From: Paludibacteraceae bacterium
GTDB taxonomy: Bacteria > Bacteroidota > Bacteroidia > Bacteroidales > Paludibacteraceae
Length of the DNA stretch: 37,442 nucleotides
Reading direction: 5' to 3'
NCBI GenBank assembly: GCA_029974315.1
Contig: JARKSE010000168.1
Location: forward strand, 1-37,442
Each line of letters begins with the position of its first letter. The stretch's first letter is position 1. Under the pieces are notes generated by a model that was not told the origin of the DNA, did no database searches, and worked only from the letters and a program-made list of their open reading frames with translations. Position numbers and translations under genes: made by a program. Shown here one piece after another: positions 28,119 through 37,245 of this stretch.

Positions 28119-28727
28119 ATGTTCTTTGAACAACCTCCACATGTTTTACGTTTAATTTGGAAAGGTACTTGGCGCCGAAAACAAGTCGGTAAAAAAGTAG
28201 TCTACCTCACTTTTGATGATGCCCCATCGCCAACAACTACACCAAAACTATTAGATATCCTTGATAAAAATAACATCAAGGCTACTTTTTTTTGTGTGGG
28301 AGATAATGTGCGAAAATATCCAGATTTATTTGAAGATATTAAACGTAGAGGACATCGCGTTGGCAATCACTCCATGCACCATTTAAAAGGTTTTTGTACT
28401 GACTATGATAGCTATATTCAGGATGTAGAACTTGCCGATAGAGTTATTCAAAGCACTCTTTTACGCCCTCCTTATGGACGCATTACCTTAAAACAACTAC
28501 GGACATTATCAAAAAAATATGAAATTGTGATGTGGGATGTAATTACGCGAGACTACAATAATAAACTTACGCCAGAAGAGGTCTATTCAATCGTAAAACG
28601 TTACACACGCAACGGCTCTATCATTGTTTTTCACGACTCAGAAAAAGCAGCTCACAACATGTTTGGTGCTTTACAGCCATCTATCCTCTTTCTGAAAGAA
28701 AAGGGCTATTCATTTGAACTGCTTTAA
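28119..28727 (+). CDS. Polysaccharide deacetylase (NodB/CE4 domain)
   Basis: A 202-residue protein that is almost only the NodB domain. The motifs are YLTFDDAPSPTTT (variant of TFDDGP), GNHSMHHLKG with the metal-binding histidines, LRPPYGRIT, MWDVITRDY and IIVFHDSEKA. Metal-dependent enzymes of this family remove N- or O-acetyl groups from envelope sugars, peptidoglycan or chitin. No signal peptide is seen; residues 1-20 (MFFEQPPHVLRLIWKGTWRR) are not hydrophobic enough for one, so it may act in the cytoplasm on precursors. Its stop codon overlaps that of the convergent M6 protease gene by 4 nt. A substrate cannot be named. Confidence 0.9.
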   Translation: MFFEQPPHVLRLIWKGTWRRKQVGKKVVYLTFDDAPSPTTTPKLLDILDKNNIKATFFCVGDNVRKYPDLFEDIKRRGHRVGNHSMHHLKGFCTDYDSYIQDVELADRVIQSTLLRPPYGRITLKQLRTLSKKYEIVMWDVITRDYNNKLTPEEVYSIVKRYTRNGSIIVFHDSEKAAHNMFGALQPSILFLKEKGYSFELL

Positions 28728-31099
28728 AATACAACCTTAATGTATTCGTCACCTAAACGCAATACATAAACTTGTCCACGAGGTAATATTATATGTTGAG
28801 TAGATAAATTTGGCTCAACAACACGCCACAATTGACCTTGTACATTATAAATATAGATTGGTTCTGATGCTGTTATTCTCAAGCCTTCACTATCACACAC
28901 TACACCAGCTAGAGCGGAGGCAACATCTTGCAATGTTTCCACATCAATACGGTTAGAAAACGCGGTGATATAATCAGGATATGCTAAATTCAGAGCATTC
29001 GTTGCAGCCACCTTATAATAATAGGCAGTTGATGCCATTAAATCTGAAACGTAATAAACCGTATCGCACACACAAACTGTTGTTAAAGAATCTCCAGCTA
29101 CACCTATTTGTAGATAATAAGCTGTCGCCCCTTCCACGGAATTCCAACGTGCAACAAACGAATTAGAGGTCACCTCTACAGGATTTAACGCCACTGGAAC
29201 AGCCAACTCCGCAGGTGAGGCATAACCAATTAAATTAATATCAGCAGTATGCTCATAATTTGTAACATTCACATAATCGGAGTGTCCATACTCATCAGAT
29301 GGCACGGTTGGCAGATAACGAATATCAACACGTTGTACGATGGCGGATTTACCAGCTTCTGAGGTAAGAATTATTTTTTCGGTACTCCAATCGGTGTCCT
29401 TTGTGCGCATCTGGAAATAATCGCCCATTTCAAAACTTAATTCTAAATTATCATCAACAGAGGTACTCGCCACCACCACTGATTGAATTGGCGACGGAGT
29501 TAACTGCTCTGTTTCAAAAATAAGACGAGGCTCACTCACCGCCACATTCGAGATATCATCATCGTCATCATCTTCTAAAAACTTGAATATAATAACGCTA
29601 TCTTGCTCAATAATAGTTGATAATTCATAATCGACACCAATAAAATTATCAAATTCATCAACTCGTTGAACTCCAGGAAATGGATCTCCCGCTAAATCAG
29701 TTGTAGCTTGATCGGCCTCAATAATATCAACGCCCATATTTGTAGCATAATTATTAACCGCATTATTATTCCAACGTGTAGCGTTATATTTAATGCGCGT
29801 AATCAATAGTCCATGTCCAGGCAGAGCTAAACTATCCCAGCCTATAGGCTGTCTATTTTCCAACAAGTAGAATTGTAACGGATTAGGATTTGTAGGTATT
29901 AAATTATGTCGAGCACTAGCCACTAAATAAGCTTCATTAGATACAATGAGAGGTTCAATTACCGTAAGTTGACTGCGAAAAAGTTGTTTAGGAGTGAGAT
30001 AACCTAAATAAAAACGTTCGTATGCTGAATAACTAGGAGGTGTACGACCGTTGTTATTATAAGGACCGCGATCCATAATATCCCAATTACCAAGCGTATA
30101 ATGACCTGCACCATTAGTAGTATACAAATCGGGTAATCCAAGTACATGGCTAAATTCGTGAACAAACGTTCCGATACCACACATCTGAGCGTCCGAATTA
30201 CCTCTTAATTCAGATGTACAGGCATAGTTATAAACCTTTACCCCATCTACAGACAATTTAGGAGCCAAATTCCAATGATGTGGCCAAATAGTACTTGTTC
30301 CACCACCTTCGGCTTCATTATAACCAGCATAAATAACAAACACATTATCCACATTGCCATTGGCATCAGCATCATATGTTTTGAAATCAACGTCTGCATT
30401 GGCAGCTTCGCAAGCATGTTTTATCATGTCTCTTGGCCGCCCGTCGTTACCAGATACATTTGCCCCATAATAAGCATAATCGTAAGGCAGCGTATAAGGA
30501 CCCACCACATCAAACTGAGGTTGCAATAAGCCAGCTGTACTAGCTTCAAAATAATCAGCTGCAGAACCTGTGGCGCCATTATCGTTATGGCCTTTTTGAT
30601 TCAAAAGATTGGAAAATTGTTGGGCTGGATTTGGTGTTACAAAGGGTTGAGTTGGGAATTGCACTAAAATAACCAAGGCTTTATAGAAACCTTTGACGCC
30701 GTTGGGACCACGATCCTCAAACAACCCCTGTCGTACTTTAGCACGCTCTGCACGATACCTAGCGACATCTTGACTATACATCGCATCTGAAGCCACTTGA
30801 TTGAGTAAATTCCATTCATCAACAGAACGTTGATCTGGATTATGAGCTTGTACGCCCAAACTGATAAGAGTACCTTTTGTAGAAAGAGTGGCGTATTCAT
30901 AACCACCATTCACTTCTAAAAGCCAATACCCATCTACGGTGGTAGCATAATTAAAAAATTCATCACCACACAAACGCATCGATAATGCACTTCCATCCGG
31001 TTGTTGATGGAATAAAACATCAGGATAAGCCGTCACTGCAAACAATGGGTGTAACGACATCAACAGGAAAGAGAGTGTTAGGTAAATGATTTTCTTCAT
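28724..31099 (-). CDS. M6 family metalloprotease with T9SS sorting domain (paralogue 1)
   Basis: A 791-residue exported protein with signal peptide (residues 1-21), an N-terminal pro-region (about 25-120), and an M6 peptidase core bearing HEFSHVLGLPD at 314-324 (zinc motif HExxHxxGxxD) and a calcium-type loop DADANGNVD at 243-251. A fibronectin-type domain follows near residues 640-725. The C-terminus (IYIYNVQGQLWRVVE... to ...YVLRLGDEYIKVVF) looks like a type IX secretion sorting domain. It is therefore a secreted or surface-attached protease. It is a tandem paralogue of the gene upstream and convergent with the deacetylase gene. M6 peptidases such as immune inhibitor A are known; its natural substrate here is not. 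Confidence 0.92.
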   Translation of the reverse strand: MKKIIYLTLSFLLMSLHPLFAVTAYPDVLFHQQPDGSALSMRLCGDEFFNYATTVDGYWLLEVNGGYEYATLSTKGTLISLGVQAHNPDQRSVDEWNLLNQVASDAMYSQDVARYRAERAKVRQGLFEDRGPNGVKGFYKALVILVQFPTQPFVTPNPAQQFSNLLNQKGHNDNGATGSAADYFEASTAGLLQPQFDVVGPYTLPYDYAYYGANVSGNDGRPRDMIKHACEAANADVDFKTYDADANGNVDNVFVIYAGYNEAEGGGTSTIWPHHWNLAPKLSVDGVKVYNYACTSELRGNSDAQMCGIGTFVHEFSHVLGLPDLYTTNGAGHYTLGNWDIMDRGPYNNNGRTPPSYSAYERFYLGYLTPKQLFRSQLTVIEPLIVSNEAYLVASARHNLIPTNPNPLQFYLLENRQPIGWDSLALPGHGLLITRIKYNATRWNNNAVNNYATNMGVDIIEADQATTDLAGDPFPGVQRVDEFDNFIGVDYELSTIIEQDSVIIFKFLEDDDDDDISNVAVSEPRLIFETEQLTPSPIQSVVVASTSVDDNLELSFEMGDYFQMRTKDTDWSTEKIILTSEAGKSAIVQRVDIRYLPTVPSDEYGHSDYVNVTNYEHTADINLIGYASPAELAVPVALNPVEVTSNSFVARWNSVEGATAYYLQIGVAGDSLTTVCVCDTVYYVSDLMASTAYYYKVAATNALNLAYPDYITAFSNRIDVETLQDVASALAGVVCDSEGLRITASEPIYIYNVQGQLWRVVEPNLSTQHIILPRGQVYVLRLGDEYIKVVF

Positions 31100-31143
31100 A
31101 ACTCAACATGTTAATGAATAAAACGTTATATAAAACGAAACGA

Positions 31144-31160
31144 GATTATGACTCATAATC
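31144..31160. repeat. Palindrome between the two M6 protease genes
   Basis: GATTATGACTCATAATC, symmetrical about the central C and extended by CG/CG outside one mismatch. It lies downstream of paralogue 2 and inside the predicted leader of paralogue 1, so it may be a weak terminator (TTTCGTTTTA follows on the minus strand) or a regulatory site. Confidence 0.4.
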
Positions 31161-31211
31161 CCGACTTCGCACTTATATCATCCTCTTATGTGAATGAACA
31201 AACTTACCCCA

Positions 31212-31219
31212 CAAATGTA
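31212..31219 (-). promoter_or_regulatory. -7 box for M6 paralogue 1
   Basis: Minus-strand TACATTTG fits TAnnTTTG, about 113 nt before the start codon. The -33 element is not evident. Confidence 0.4.
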
Positions 31220-31243
31220 TACAATTATTTCAACATATCCTAA

Positions 31244-34093
31244 TTATGGAAAAACTTGATAAAAAAAGTTAGCAGAAGGATCAGTACGCTTAACATGATC
31301 TTTCAAACCATATTTAATGACGCAAAAGACACTAGTTGGTAGCGTCGGGATATCAATAATATTACTAGTTGGTTGAATTTCTGCCAACAATTGTCCCTGT
31401 ACAGAATAAACATATAAACGATAATCTGGATTATAATGCTCCACTTCTACTTGATAACCTGTATGAGAAGAAAAGCGAACTGTTAGTGGCGCAGAGCTTG
31501 GTTTCGTCAACACCTCTATCTCGTTAGAGTATGCTGTAATATTCTCATAATAATCCGTCTTATCTGTAGCTTGTAGCCGATATTTATAAATGGTATTAGG
31601 CAATAAATCTACTATCTTTTCACTTAAGTTAGTCGTATGTTTATGGCGACACACATAAGAAACCTTTTCAAAAAAATGAACCGTAAAATCATCAAATAAT
31701 ACATTGCCACTATTTTTTTCATAAGTGATTCGAAAACGAGAAAAAGTATTAAACACAGGCAAAGACAGTTCTTTTACGATTTTTTTCATCGTGGCATCAA
31801 TGACAATAGCATCAATTCGCACCCACTGTTGACCATCAAAACCATCAACATTCAACTTACTTCCTGTTGCGCTCAAGGTATGCATCCAAAAACTTATTTT
31901 TTCTATGGGAAAAAGATAGCGTTCCGATAATAAAGTGTCACTGTTCGCGCTAAAAACCAATGAAGGTGACATTTTCCCATAAATAGAAATCTGTTTAGAG
32001 ACCAAATTAGAGACCCAATCTGTTGGTACTACATCATCAATAAAAGAATCAAAACCTTCAGTCAACGAATCAGACGTTCCTGTAAGCGAATATACGGACA
32101 AATAATAGCCTGTTGCATCAAAGGCTGAATTCCAATTCGCCACAAACGACGAACTCGTGGTATCAGTGGCTGCAAGAGCCACTGGAACTTCGACTAGAAT
32201 GGGGCGACTAGATTGTCCTTTCAAAGGAATTTCATAGGTTGTATACTGATCACAAGTAATAACCAAAGTATCAAGATGATATTTATCAAAAGAAGCTAAC
32301 ATAGGAAGATAGCGAATAGCGATAGTTACATTCAATGTGGAATCAGCTGATGGCGACAATAACAACGAGCTATTAGTCCACTCCGAGGATGAAGTTGCCA
32401 TAGAGCGCATAAAAAAGTTTTCTCCATTTTTTAATTCCAATTTTAACGGTTGTACTAAATCTTGACCGAGCACCGGCAAAAGCTGAGAATCTGATGGGGA
32501 CTCCTGAACGGTAACAAACAAATTCATAGCAGAAGGAAAATCTTCATAGTGAGGAAAGCCTTCACCACCACCATCATAGCGAAATGAAACAATTCCACCT
32601 GATTCGGAAATGTAAGTTAATGGTTGATTAATATCAATCCCACTACGTAAAGTAGGACGAAAAGACGTTACATTCGCTGTACCAGGAAATGGATCACTCG
32701 CTGAGTTAACTGCATACATACCCGCTTCTATAATATCTACTCCTAAAGCGGTAGCTATATTATTTGGCCCATTAGCACTCCATGTTGACGCATTATAATT
32801 CACGCGAGTCACTAACAATCCGTGCCCAGGAAGATAAGCGTCCCAATCTGATTTTTGACGATTTTCGAGCAAAATGAACTGAGTTGGACTTGGCGATTTC
32901 CCATTTAAATTATGAGTACGCGATTGCGTAATAAGACACGCCTTATTGGTCGACAATAACGACTCCAAGGTAACCAGAGAAGGTTGGTTCAATACCGTAG
33001 GTGTAAGCCATCCTAGAAAAAAACGTTCATAAGCAGAATACCCTGGCGGTGTTCTACCTGCATTATTATAAGGACCCGCATCCATTACATCCCACGATCC
33101 TAACGTTGCATGTTCTGCACCATTTGTAGCATAAAAGTCAGGTAAGCCTAATACATGCCCAAATTCATGAACAAACGTCCCAATTCCACACATATTAGAA
33201 CCAGTATAACCCTTTAACTCTGACGTACACGCATAATCATTAATCTTTTTACCATCAATAGAATAAGGAGTAGACAGCGTCCAACGATGGGGCCAAACAG
33301 CATCATTAGGTCCACCTTCGGCTTCATTAAATCCTGCATAATAGACAAACACATTATCGACAAAACCATCACCATCGGTATCATACTCCGAAAAATCGAC
33401 ACCTAGTGTATCTGCTTTTTTACAGGCATCAATAATCATTTGGCGTGGATTGGCATCACTTTCATTGATATTTTGTCCATAATAATTAAACGTTTGATCC
33501 AAAGAGACTGGTCCAACCACCACAAAATCAGGACTAAAGGCACCATTTGAATTATCACTAAAATAATCACGAGCAGAACCTGTACCACCATTACTACTAT
33601 ACCCAGCTTGATTTAATAACGCAGTATAAGCCTGCAGTGGTTCTACAACAGAAAATTTTTTATTGGTAAATTCGACCAAAATAACTAAACTTTTAGGACT
33701 TCCTGATAGAGGATATGACTTTTGTACACCCATGGAACGTTTTCTATTAGGTGCAACAACATCGGATGATCGGGTTGCTAAAGACGTAGCAGTTTTTAAA
33801 AATCGTTTTTCTTTAGCTGTACGATGATTTGCATTTTTGGCTATCACTCCACGCGTACGAACGCCCCCCCAAACATCCATCTCGGCATATTCATAAACGC
33901 CTAAAGTATTTTGCGTGACCAGATAACCATCTTCAGTGGTAGTATAATTAAATGACTCATCCCCATGACGTAAGATAGATAAACTAGTACCATCTGGCTG
34001 GGTAATAACCATAACACCTTTAAACGCAGGAACAGCGAAAAGACTCGAGAAAGACAATAACAGTAGTAAATATGTTAATTTTATTCTTTTCAT
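31244..34093 (-). CDS. M6 family metalloprotease with T9SS-like C-terminus (paralogue 2)
   Basis: The ORF track starts at MVMKRIK; I prefer Met3 (34093), which begins a clean signal peptide ending near AVPA. Numbering here follows the 951-residue ORF. The M6 core has HEFGHVLGLPD at 311-321 and a calcium-type loop DTDGDGFVDNV at 240-250, and shares long blocks with paralogue 1 (NAGRTPPGYSAYERFFLGWL). The fibronectin-type domain is split by about 136 residues (roughly 677-812) containing GFDSFIDDVVPTDW and FSRFRITYEKNSGNVLFDDF, which resembles jelly-roll adhesin modules. The C-terminus contains LYVYSVQGQLLAEIQP but then runs on as KRTDPSANFFYQVFP, longer than the usual sorting-domain end. Confidence 0.9.
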   Translation of the reverse strand: MKRIKLTYLLLLLSFSSLFAVPAFKGVMVITQPDGTSLSILRHGDESFNYTTTEDGYLVTQNTLGVYEYAEMDVWGGVRTRGVIAKNANHRTAKEKRFLKTATSLATRSSDVVAPNRKRSMGVQKSYPLSGSPKSLVILVEFTNKKFSVVEPLQAYTALLNQAGYSSNGGTGSARDYFSDNSNGAFSPDFVVVGPVSLDQTFNYYGQNINESDANPRQMIIDACKKADTLGVDFSEYDTDGDGFVDNVFVYYAGFNEAEGGPNDAVWPHRWTLSTPYSIDGKKINDYACTSELKGYTGSNMCGIGTFVHEFGHVLGLPDFYATNGAEHATLGSWDVMDAGPYNNAGRTPPGYSAYERFFLGWLTPTVLNQPSLVTLESLLSTNKACLITQSRTHNLNGKSPSPTQFILLENRQKSDWDAYLPGHGLLVTRVNYNASTWSANGPNNIATALGVDIIEAGMYAVNSASDPFPGTANVTSFRPTLRSGIDINQPLTYISESGGIVSFRYDGGGEGFPHYEDFPSAMNLFVTVQESPSDSQLLPVLGQDLVQPLKLELKNGENFFMRSMATSSSEWTNSSLLLSPSADSTLNVTIAIRYLPMLASFDKYHLDTLVITCDQYTTYEIPLKGQSSRPILVEVPVALAATDTTSSSFVANWNSAFDATGYYLSVYSLTGTSDSLTEGFDSFIDDVVPTDWVSNLVSKQISIYGKMSPSLVFSANSDTLLSERYLFPIEKISFWMHTLSATGSKLNVDGFDGQQWVRIDAIVIDATMKKIVKELSLPVFNTFSRFRITYEKNSGNVLFDDFTVHFFEKVSYVCRHKHTTNLSEKIVDLLPNTIYKYRLQATDKTDYYENITAYSNEIEVLTKPSSAPLTVRFSSHTGYQVEVEHYNPDYRLYVYSVQGQLLAEIQPTSNIIDIPTLPTSVFCVIKYGLKDHVKRTDPSANFFYQVFP

Positions 34094-34126
34094 AACCATA
34101 TTAATTCAATTTAAAACTTTAAACCA

Positions 34127-34157
34127 CAAAGATAGTCATTTTAAAAAGATTTGGCAA
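34127..34157 (-). promoter_or_regulatory. Promoter of M6 paralogue 2
   Basis: On the minus strand GTTG (TTG at 34157-34155), a 20-nt spacer and TATCTTTG (34134-34127) match the Bacteroidetes pattern closely. The start would be near 34120, with a leader of about 27 nt. Confidence 0.65.
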
Positions 34158-34188
34158 CCCCTTTAAGTCTTTTTATAGATTAAACAAA

Positions 34189-34218
34189 AAAGAGGACTGT
34201 CGTTTGACAGTCCTCTTT
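34189..34218. terminator. Terminator after the T9SS cargo gene
   Basis: AAAGAGGACTGTC, loop GTTT, GACAGTCCTCTTT: a perfect 13-bp stem 22 nt past the stop codon of the 641-residue protein. It closes the SusD-lipoprotein-cargo transcript. Confidence 0.88.
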
Positions 34219-34240
34219 AATAAATCAAGTTCTAGAATAC

Positions 34241-36166
34241 TTATTCTTTCACAAATTTAGCGGTATGAACACCTGCTGCATCTCTTACAGTCATGATATA
34301 AAGACCAGTAGATAAACTACCGATAGAAACACCATTTTGAACTGAATTAGCGCGATAAGTAGCCACTTGTTTGCCAGTAATGTCAGCAATTGTAATTGTT
34401 GAATTATCTACCAAGTTGTTAATATAAAGCATGTCCTTTGCAGGATTTGGGTAAACTACCAAATTATTATCTGCGGTTACATGTTTAATAGCGATTGGCT
34501 CTTCAACTGTACCTGCTAAATAACCAAAGGTAACGGCAGAATTAATGGCTAAACTCAATAAATCAGCATAACCAGTCACACCATATGTGCTTGTATAATA
34601 AGGTTCAGTATAATCTTCAGCATAATTCATCCACCCATCAGCATCATTGAAACTTAAATAGGCAGTATATGGTCTAAACGAATTATAAGTTTGACCGCGA
34701 TAAATAGATAATAAATCTACGTAATTATCATCTATAGTGGCTGTCAAAGTATCCACTTGTGGTAAATCAATTACTACAAAATATTTACCTTTTACACCAA
34801 TTGGCTGAGGAAATGTAACAGATGTTGGAACCAAATTAGGAGATGCTATATAAGCATTATTACCAAGTACGCTAGCAAAAGTGGCTTCGTAACGACCAAA
34901 TTCCCAATCATTTCTTGGACGGCCATTTTCGTCAGCTCCTAGTACACGGATAACACATGTGGAATCAGCATAATTTTCTAGGTAAGCTTCATAGAAAATA
35001 AATGATACACCTGTTAAAGCAGCATAACCATCTTTTCCTAATACTTCAAAACTTTCAGCGTACGACATTGGAGAATTAGTACTCAAACCAAACATACCTA
35101 TAGAATTATAAGATTCTGAAGGAGCTAAGTTGGTTAATGTATCGGTAGAGTTAGCTACAGGTGAAACAACTCCTTCTGATGGTAATACAGCAGTAGTGTC
35201 ACCTTCGGCGTTTGATGCTTTTAATGACAAAACAATTGATGAATTAGCAGGAAGTGTAAGTGACATAGCATACGTAGTATCAACAGGAAGACCAGCATCA
35301 TCTAACAATGCAATTTCGGCACCAGTCACAGTCCATTTATAATCAGTTGTGAAATTACAATCAGCACTAACATTAACCAATGCAGAATCTGATGCAACAT
35401 ACACTTTAGGAGATTCTGTATTTGTACTCCAAGCGGCATTCCATGCAGCAGCTGTAAACCCGTTAATCATTGGTTTTGGATTTTGAGGTTCGGTAGTAGA
35501 AACCATGAAATAATCCATAGCAGCATACCAAGAATTAGCAGCACCCTTGTGATTAAAAGCAAAATAATAAGAACCTGTAGCAGGCACTGTAAATGAAGCT
35601 TTAACCAAAGTCCATTCAGCCATACCTACGGCGTTAGCACCCGTTTTGTCAATAACAACAGTAGTATGAGTCGTATCAGCTGTAGCACCCATGGTAATTT
35701 TCAAGTCTTGAACACCATAAGAATCTGGAGCCATAACAAAAGCAGACGCCCAATAAGTTACACCTTGTGTTAACTCTACAGCAACATTAGAAATTGCCCA
35801 TGCATTAACAGGAGCTTCAGAATCGTAATCAGAAACAAGATACATCTCACCCATTGCAGCAGAAATATCACCAGTAGAAGACTCAACACTAGACCCAACA
35901 TAAAGACCGTAATAATCTTCACTGGCGCCAAAAGATTGGAGAAGAGTCCAAGTATTATCCTTGTCTTCAAAATCTTCTACATATACAGCAGAAGCTGGAA
36001 TTTTAGCTGGTGCTACAGCACTTTTTGCCAAGCCAGGAACGGTAGTTTCGACTGACACTTTTTCAGAACCAGATAAAGCTTTAAACGCTTTTTTCTGAGG
36101 AACAATCGCCGATACCGCAATTGAGGTGGCGAGCAAAATAATCAACGAGTAAATTTTCGTTTTCAT
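34241..36166 (-). CDS. T9SS type A sorting-domain protein, secreted, function unknown
   Basis: I chose Met10 of the ORF (36166), which starts the signal peptide MKTKIYSLIILLATSIAVSA; this leaves 641 residues. Past a low-complexity linker, residues about 60-225 form a beta-rich module (VYVEDFEDKDNTWTLLQSF ... GSYYFAFNHKG) like the cleaved-adhesin or choice-of-anchor modules. An Ig/PKD-like part (CNFTTDYKWTVTGAEIALL) and a further beta-sandwich follow. The end NNLVVYPNPAKDMLYINNL ... GLYIMTVRDAAGVHTAKFVKE is a textbook type IX sorting domain. No catalytic motif is seen. It is co-oriented with the lipoprotein (27 nt upstream) and SusD genes, so it is probably the extracellular arm of that uptake locus; this is inference. 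Confidence 0.88.
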   Translation of the reverse strand: MKTKIYSLIILLATSIAVSAIVPQKKAFKALSGSEKVSVETTVPGLAKSAVAPAKIPASAVYVEDFEDKDNTWTLLQSFGASEDYYGLYVGSSVESSTGDISAAMGEMYLVSDYDSEAPVNAWAISNVAVELTQGVTYWASAFVMAPDSYGVQDLKITMGATADTTHTTVVIDKTGANAVGMAEWTLVKASFTVPATGSYYFAFNHKGAANSWYAAMDYFMVSTTEPQNPKPMINGFTAAAWNAAWSTNTESPKVYVASDSALVNVSADCNFTTDYKWTVTGAEIALLDDAGLPVDTTYAMSLTLPANSSIVLSLKASNAEGDTTAVLPSEGVVSPVANSTDTLTNLAPSESYNSIGMFGLSTNSPMSYAESFEVLGKDGYAALTGVSFIFYEAYLENYADSTCVIRVLGADENGRPRNDWEFGRYEATFASVLGNNAYIASPNLVPTSVTFPQPIGVKGKYFVVIDLPQVDTLTATIDDNYVDLLSIYRGQTYNSFRPYTAYLSFNDADGWMNYAEDYTEPYYTSTYGVTGYADLLSLAINSAVTFGYLAGTVEEPIAIKHVTADNNLVVYPNPAKDMLYINNLVDNSTITIADITGKQVATYRANSVQNGVSIGSLSTGLYIMTVRDAAGVHTAKFVKE

Positions 36167-36193
36167 AATCTGTTTTTTTTTAGAATTAAACAA

Positions 36194-37219
36194 TTAATAT
36201 AATTTCAATTTTTCTATAAAGAGACCTTGTTTCGTATTTTGATGATGACGTACCCCAATCCATACTTTTGAGTGCTCAAATTCTTTAGGTATAGTCAGTG
36301 AACGTTCCACAAAACGTAATGAATCTGGCAAAGGAGTAGTTGATGTAAATTTAATAGTATCTAGCTTGTGGTTATAAAACCCCGTCGAATCAGTTAATTG
36401 AATTAGAAAGGTTAAAGAGTCTAATACGACAGCATCATCACAATTAGTAGCAGTAATGGAATCCTTAGAAATAAGAATAGAATATTTATCCTTACAAAAA
36501 GCAATGGTGGTAGCAGTTGGATAGACCATAAAATCCAATTTCATATCTATACCGATAGTCTTTCCTGGTAAAACGAACAGATTATCTGGCGTATAAATAT
36601 TGGGACCTTGTTTTGCATAAGAGATATAACCTTTATGAGTTAACTTAAATATAGAGAACTCAAAATTACGTCCATCTCCATCTTTGTCCACTTGATAAAA
36701 GTTTTTACTTTCCCAAACAGATTGATCCATAGTACCATTCACATCAAGGATAGAAGCATAAGTTGCACCCGTTCTAAACAAAGACGGGTCTCCGTATGTA
36801 ACACCGTTATAATTAACAGCATAAGTAGCGTAAGCGTAATCCGTATTCGGAGATAAACCCTTAAAAATAGAGTCAAAATCATTCGTTAAAACAGACGCTT
36901 TCATCGAAATCATATTTCTGCTAGGAATTAATCCTTGCAAAACTGCTTTCTCAAAGCTACCATCAGCTTTATTTAATATAGAATCTGGGCAATATACAAA
37001 ACCAAAATCAACTAGGTTAGCATATTCAGATACCTCGCCAGCAAAGCGTGCTTTAGTCATATATACATCAGCATCCAACGTAACAACACCCTTTGGGGCT
37101 TTGTTAGTATCTACTGGATAATCGTAGTCGCTTTTTATTGGTGACTCTTCACAAGCTGTGAAAGTTACAATTAAGGCGGCATAAACGATTGGCAATAATA
37201 GCCTAAAAGTTCTTTTCAT
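36194..37219 (-). CDS. Surface lipoprotein following SusD (SusE-position protein)
   Basis: A 341-residue lipoprotein with signal MKRTFRLLLPIVYAALIVTFTAC (Cys23) followed by acidic EES, a context that fits surface export in Bacteroidetes. Residues about 43-155 form a fibronectin-like unit with the typical end LSPNTDYAYATYAVNYNGVTYG. The C-terminal 180 residues are beta-rich with no family that I recognise. It starts 26 nt after the SusD stop codon, the place where outer-membrane ligand-binding lipoproteins of SusE/F type or RagAB accessory proteins are encoded. No enzyme motif is visible. Ligand binding is inference from position and architecture. Confidence 0.8.
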   Translation of the reverse strand: MKRTFRLLLPIVYAALIVTFTACEESPIKSDYDYPVDTNKAPKGVVTLDADVYMTKARFAGEVSEYANLVDFGFVYCPDSILNKADGSFEKAVLQGLIPSRNMISMKASVLTNDFDSIFKGLSPNTDYAYATYAVNYNGVTYGDPSLFRTGATYASILDVNGTMDQSVWESKNFYQVDKDGDGRNFEFSIFKLTHKGYISYAKQGPNIYTPDNLFVLPGKTIGIDMKLDFMVYPTATTIAFCKDKYSILISKDSITATNCDDAVVLDSLTFLIQLTDSTGFYNHKLDTIKFTSTTPLPDSLRFVERSLTIPKEFEHSKVWIGVRHHQNTKQGLFIEKLKLY

Positions 37220-37245
37220 CTTATTTGTGTTTTTATATTAATTAA

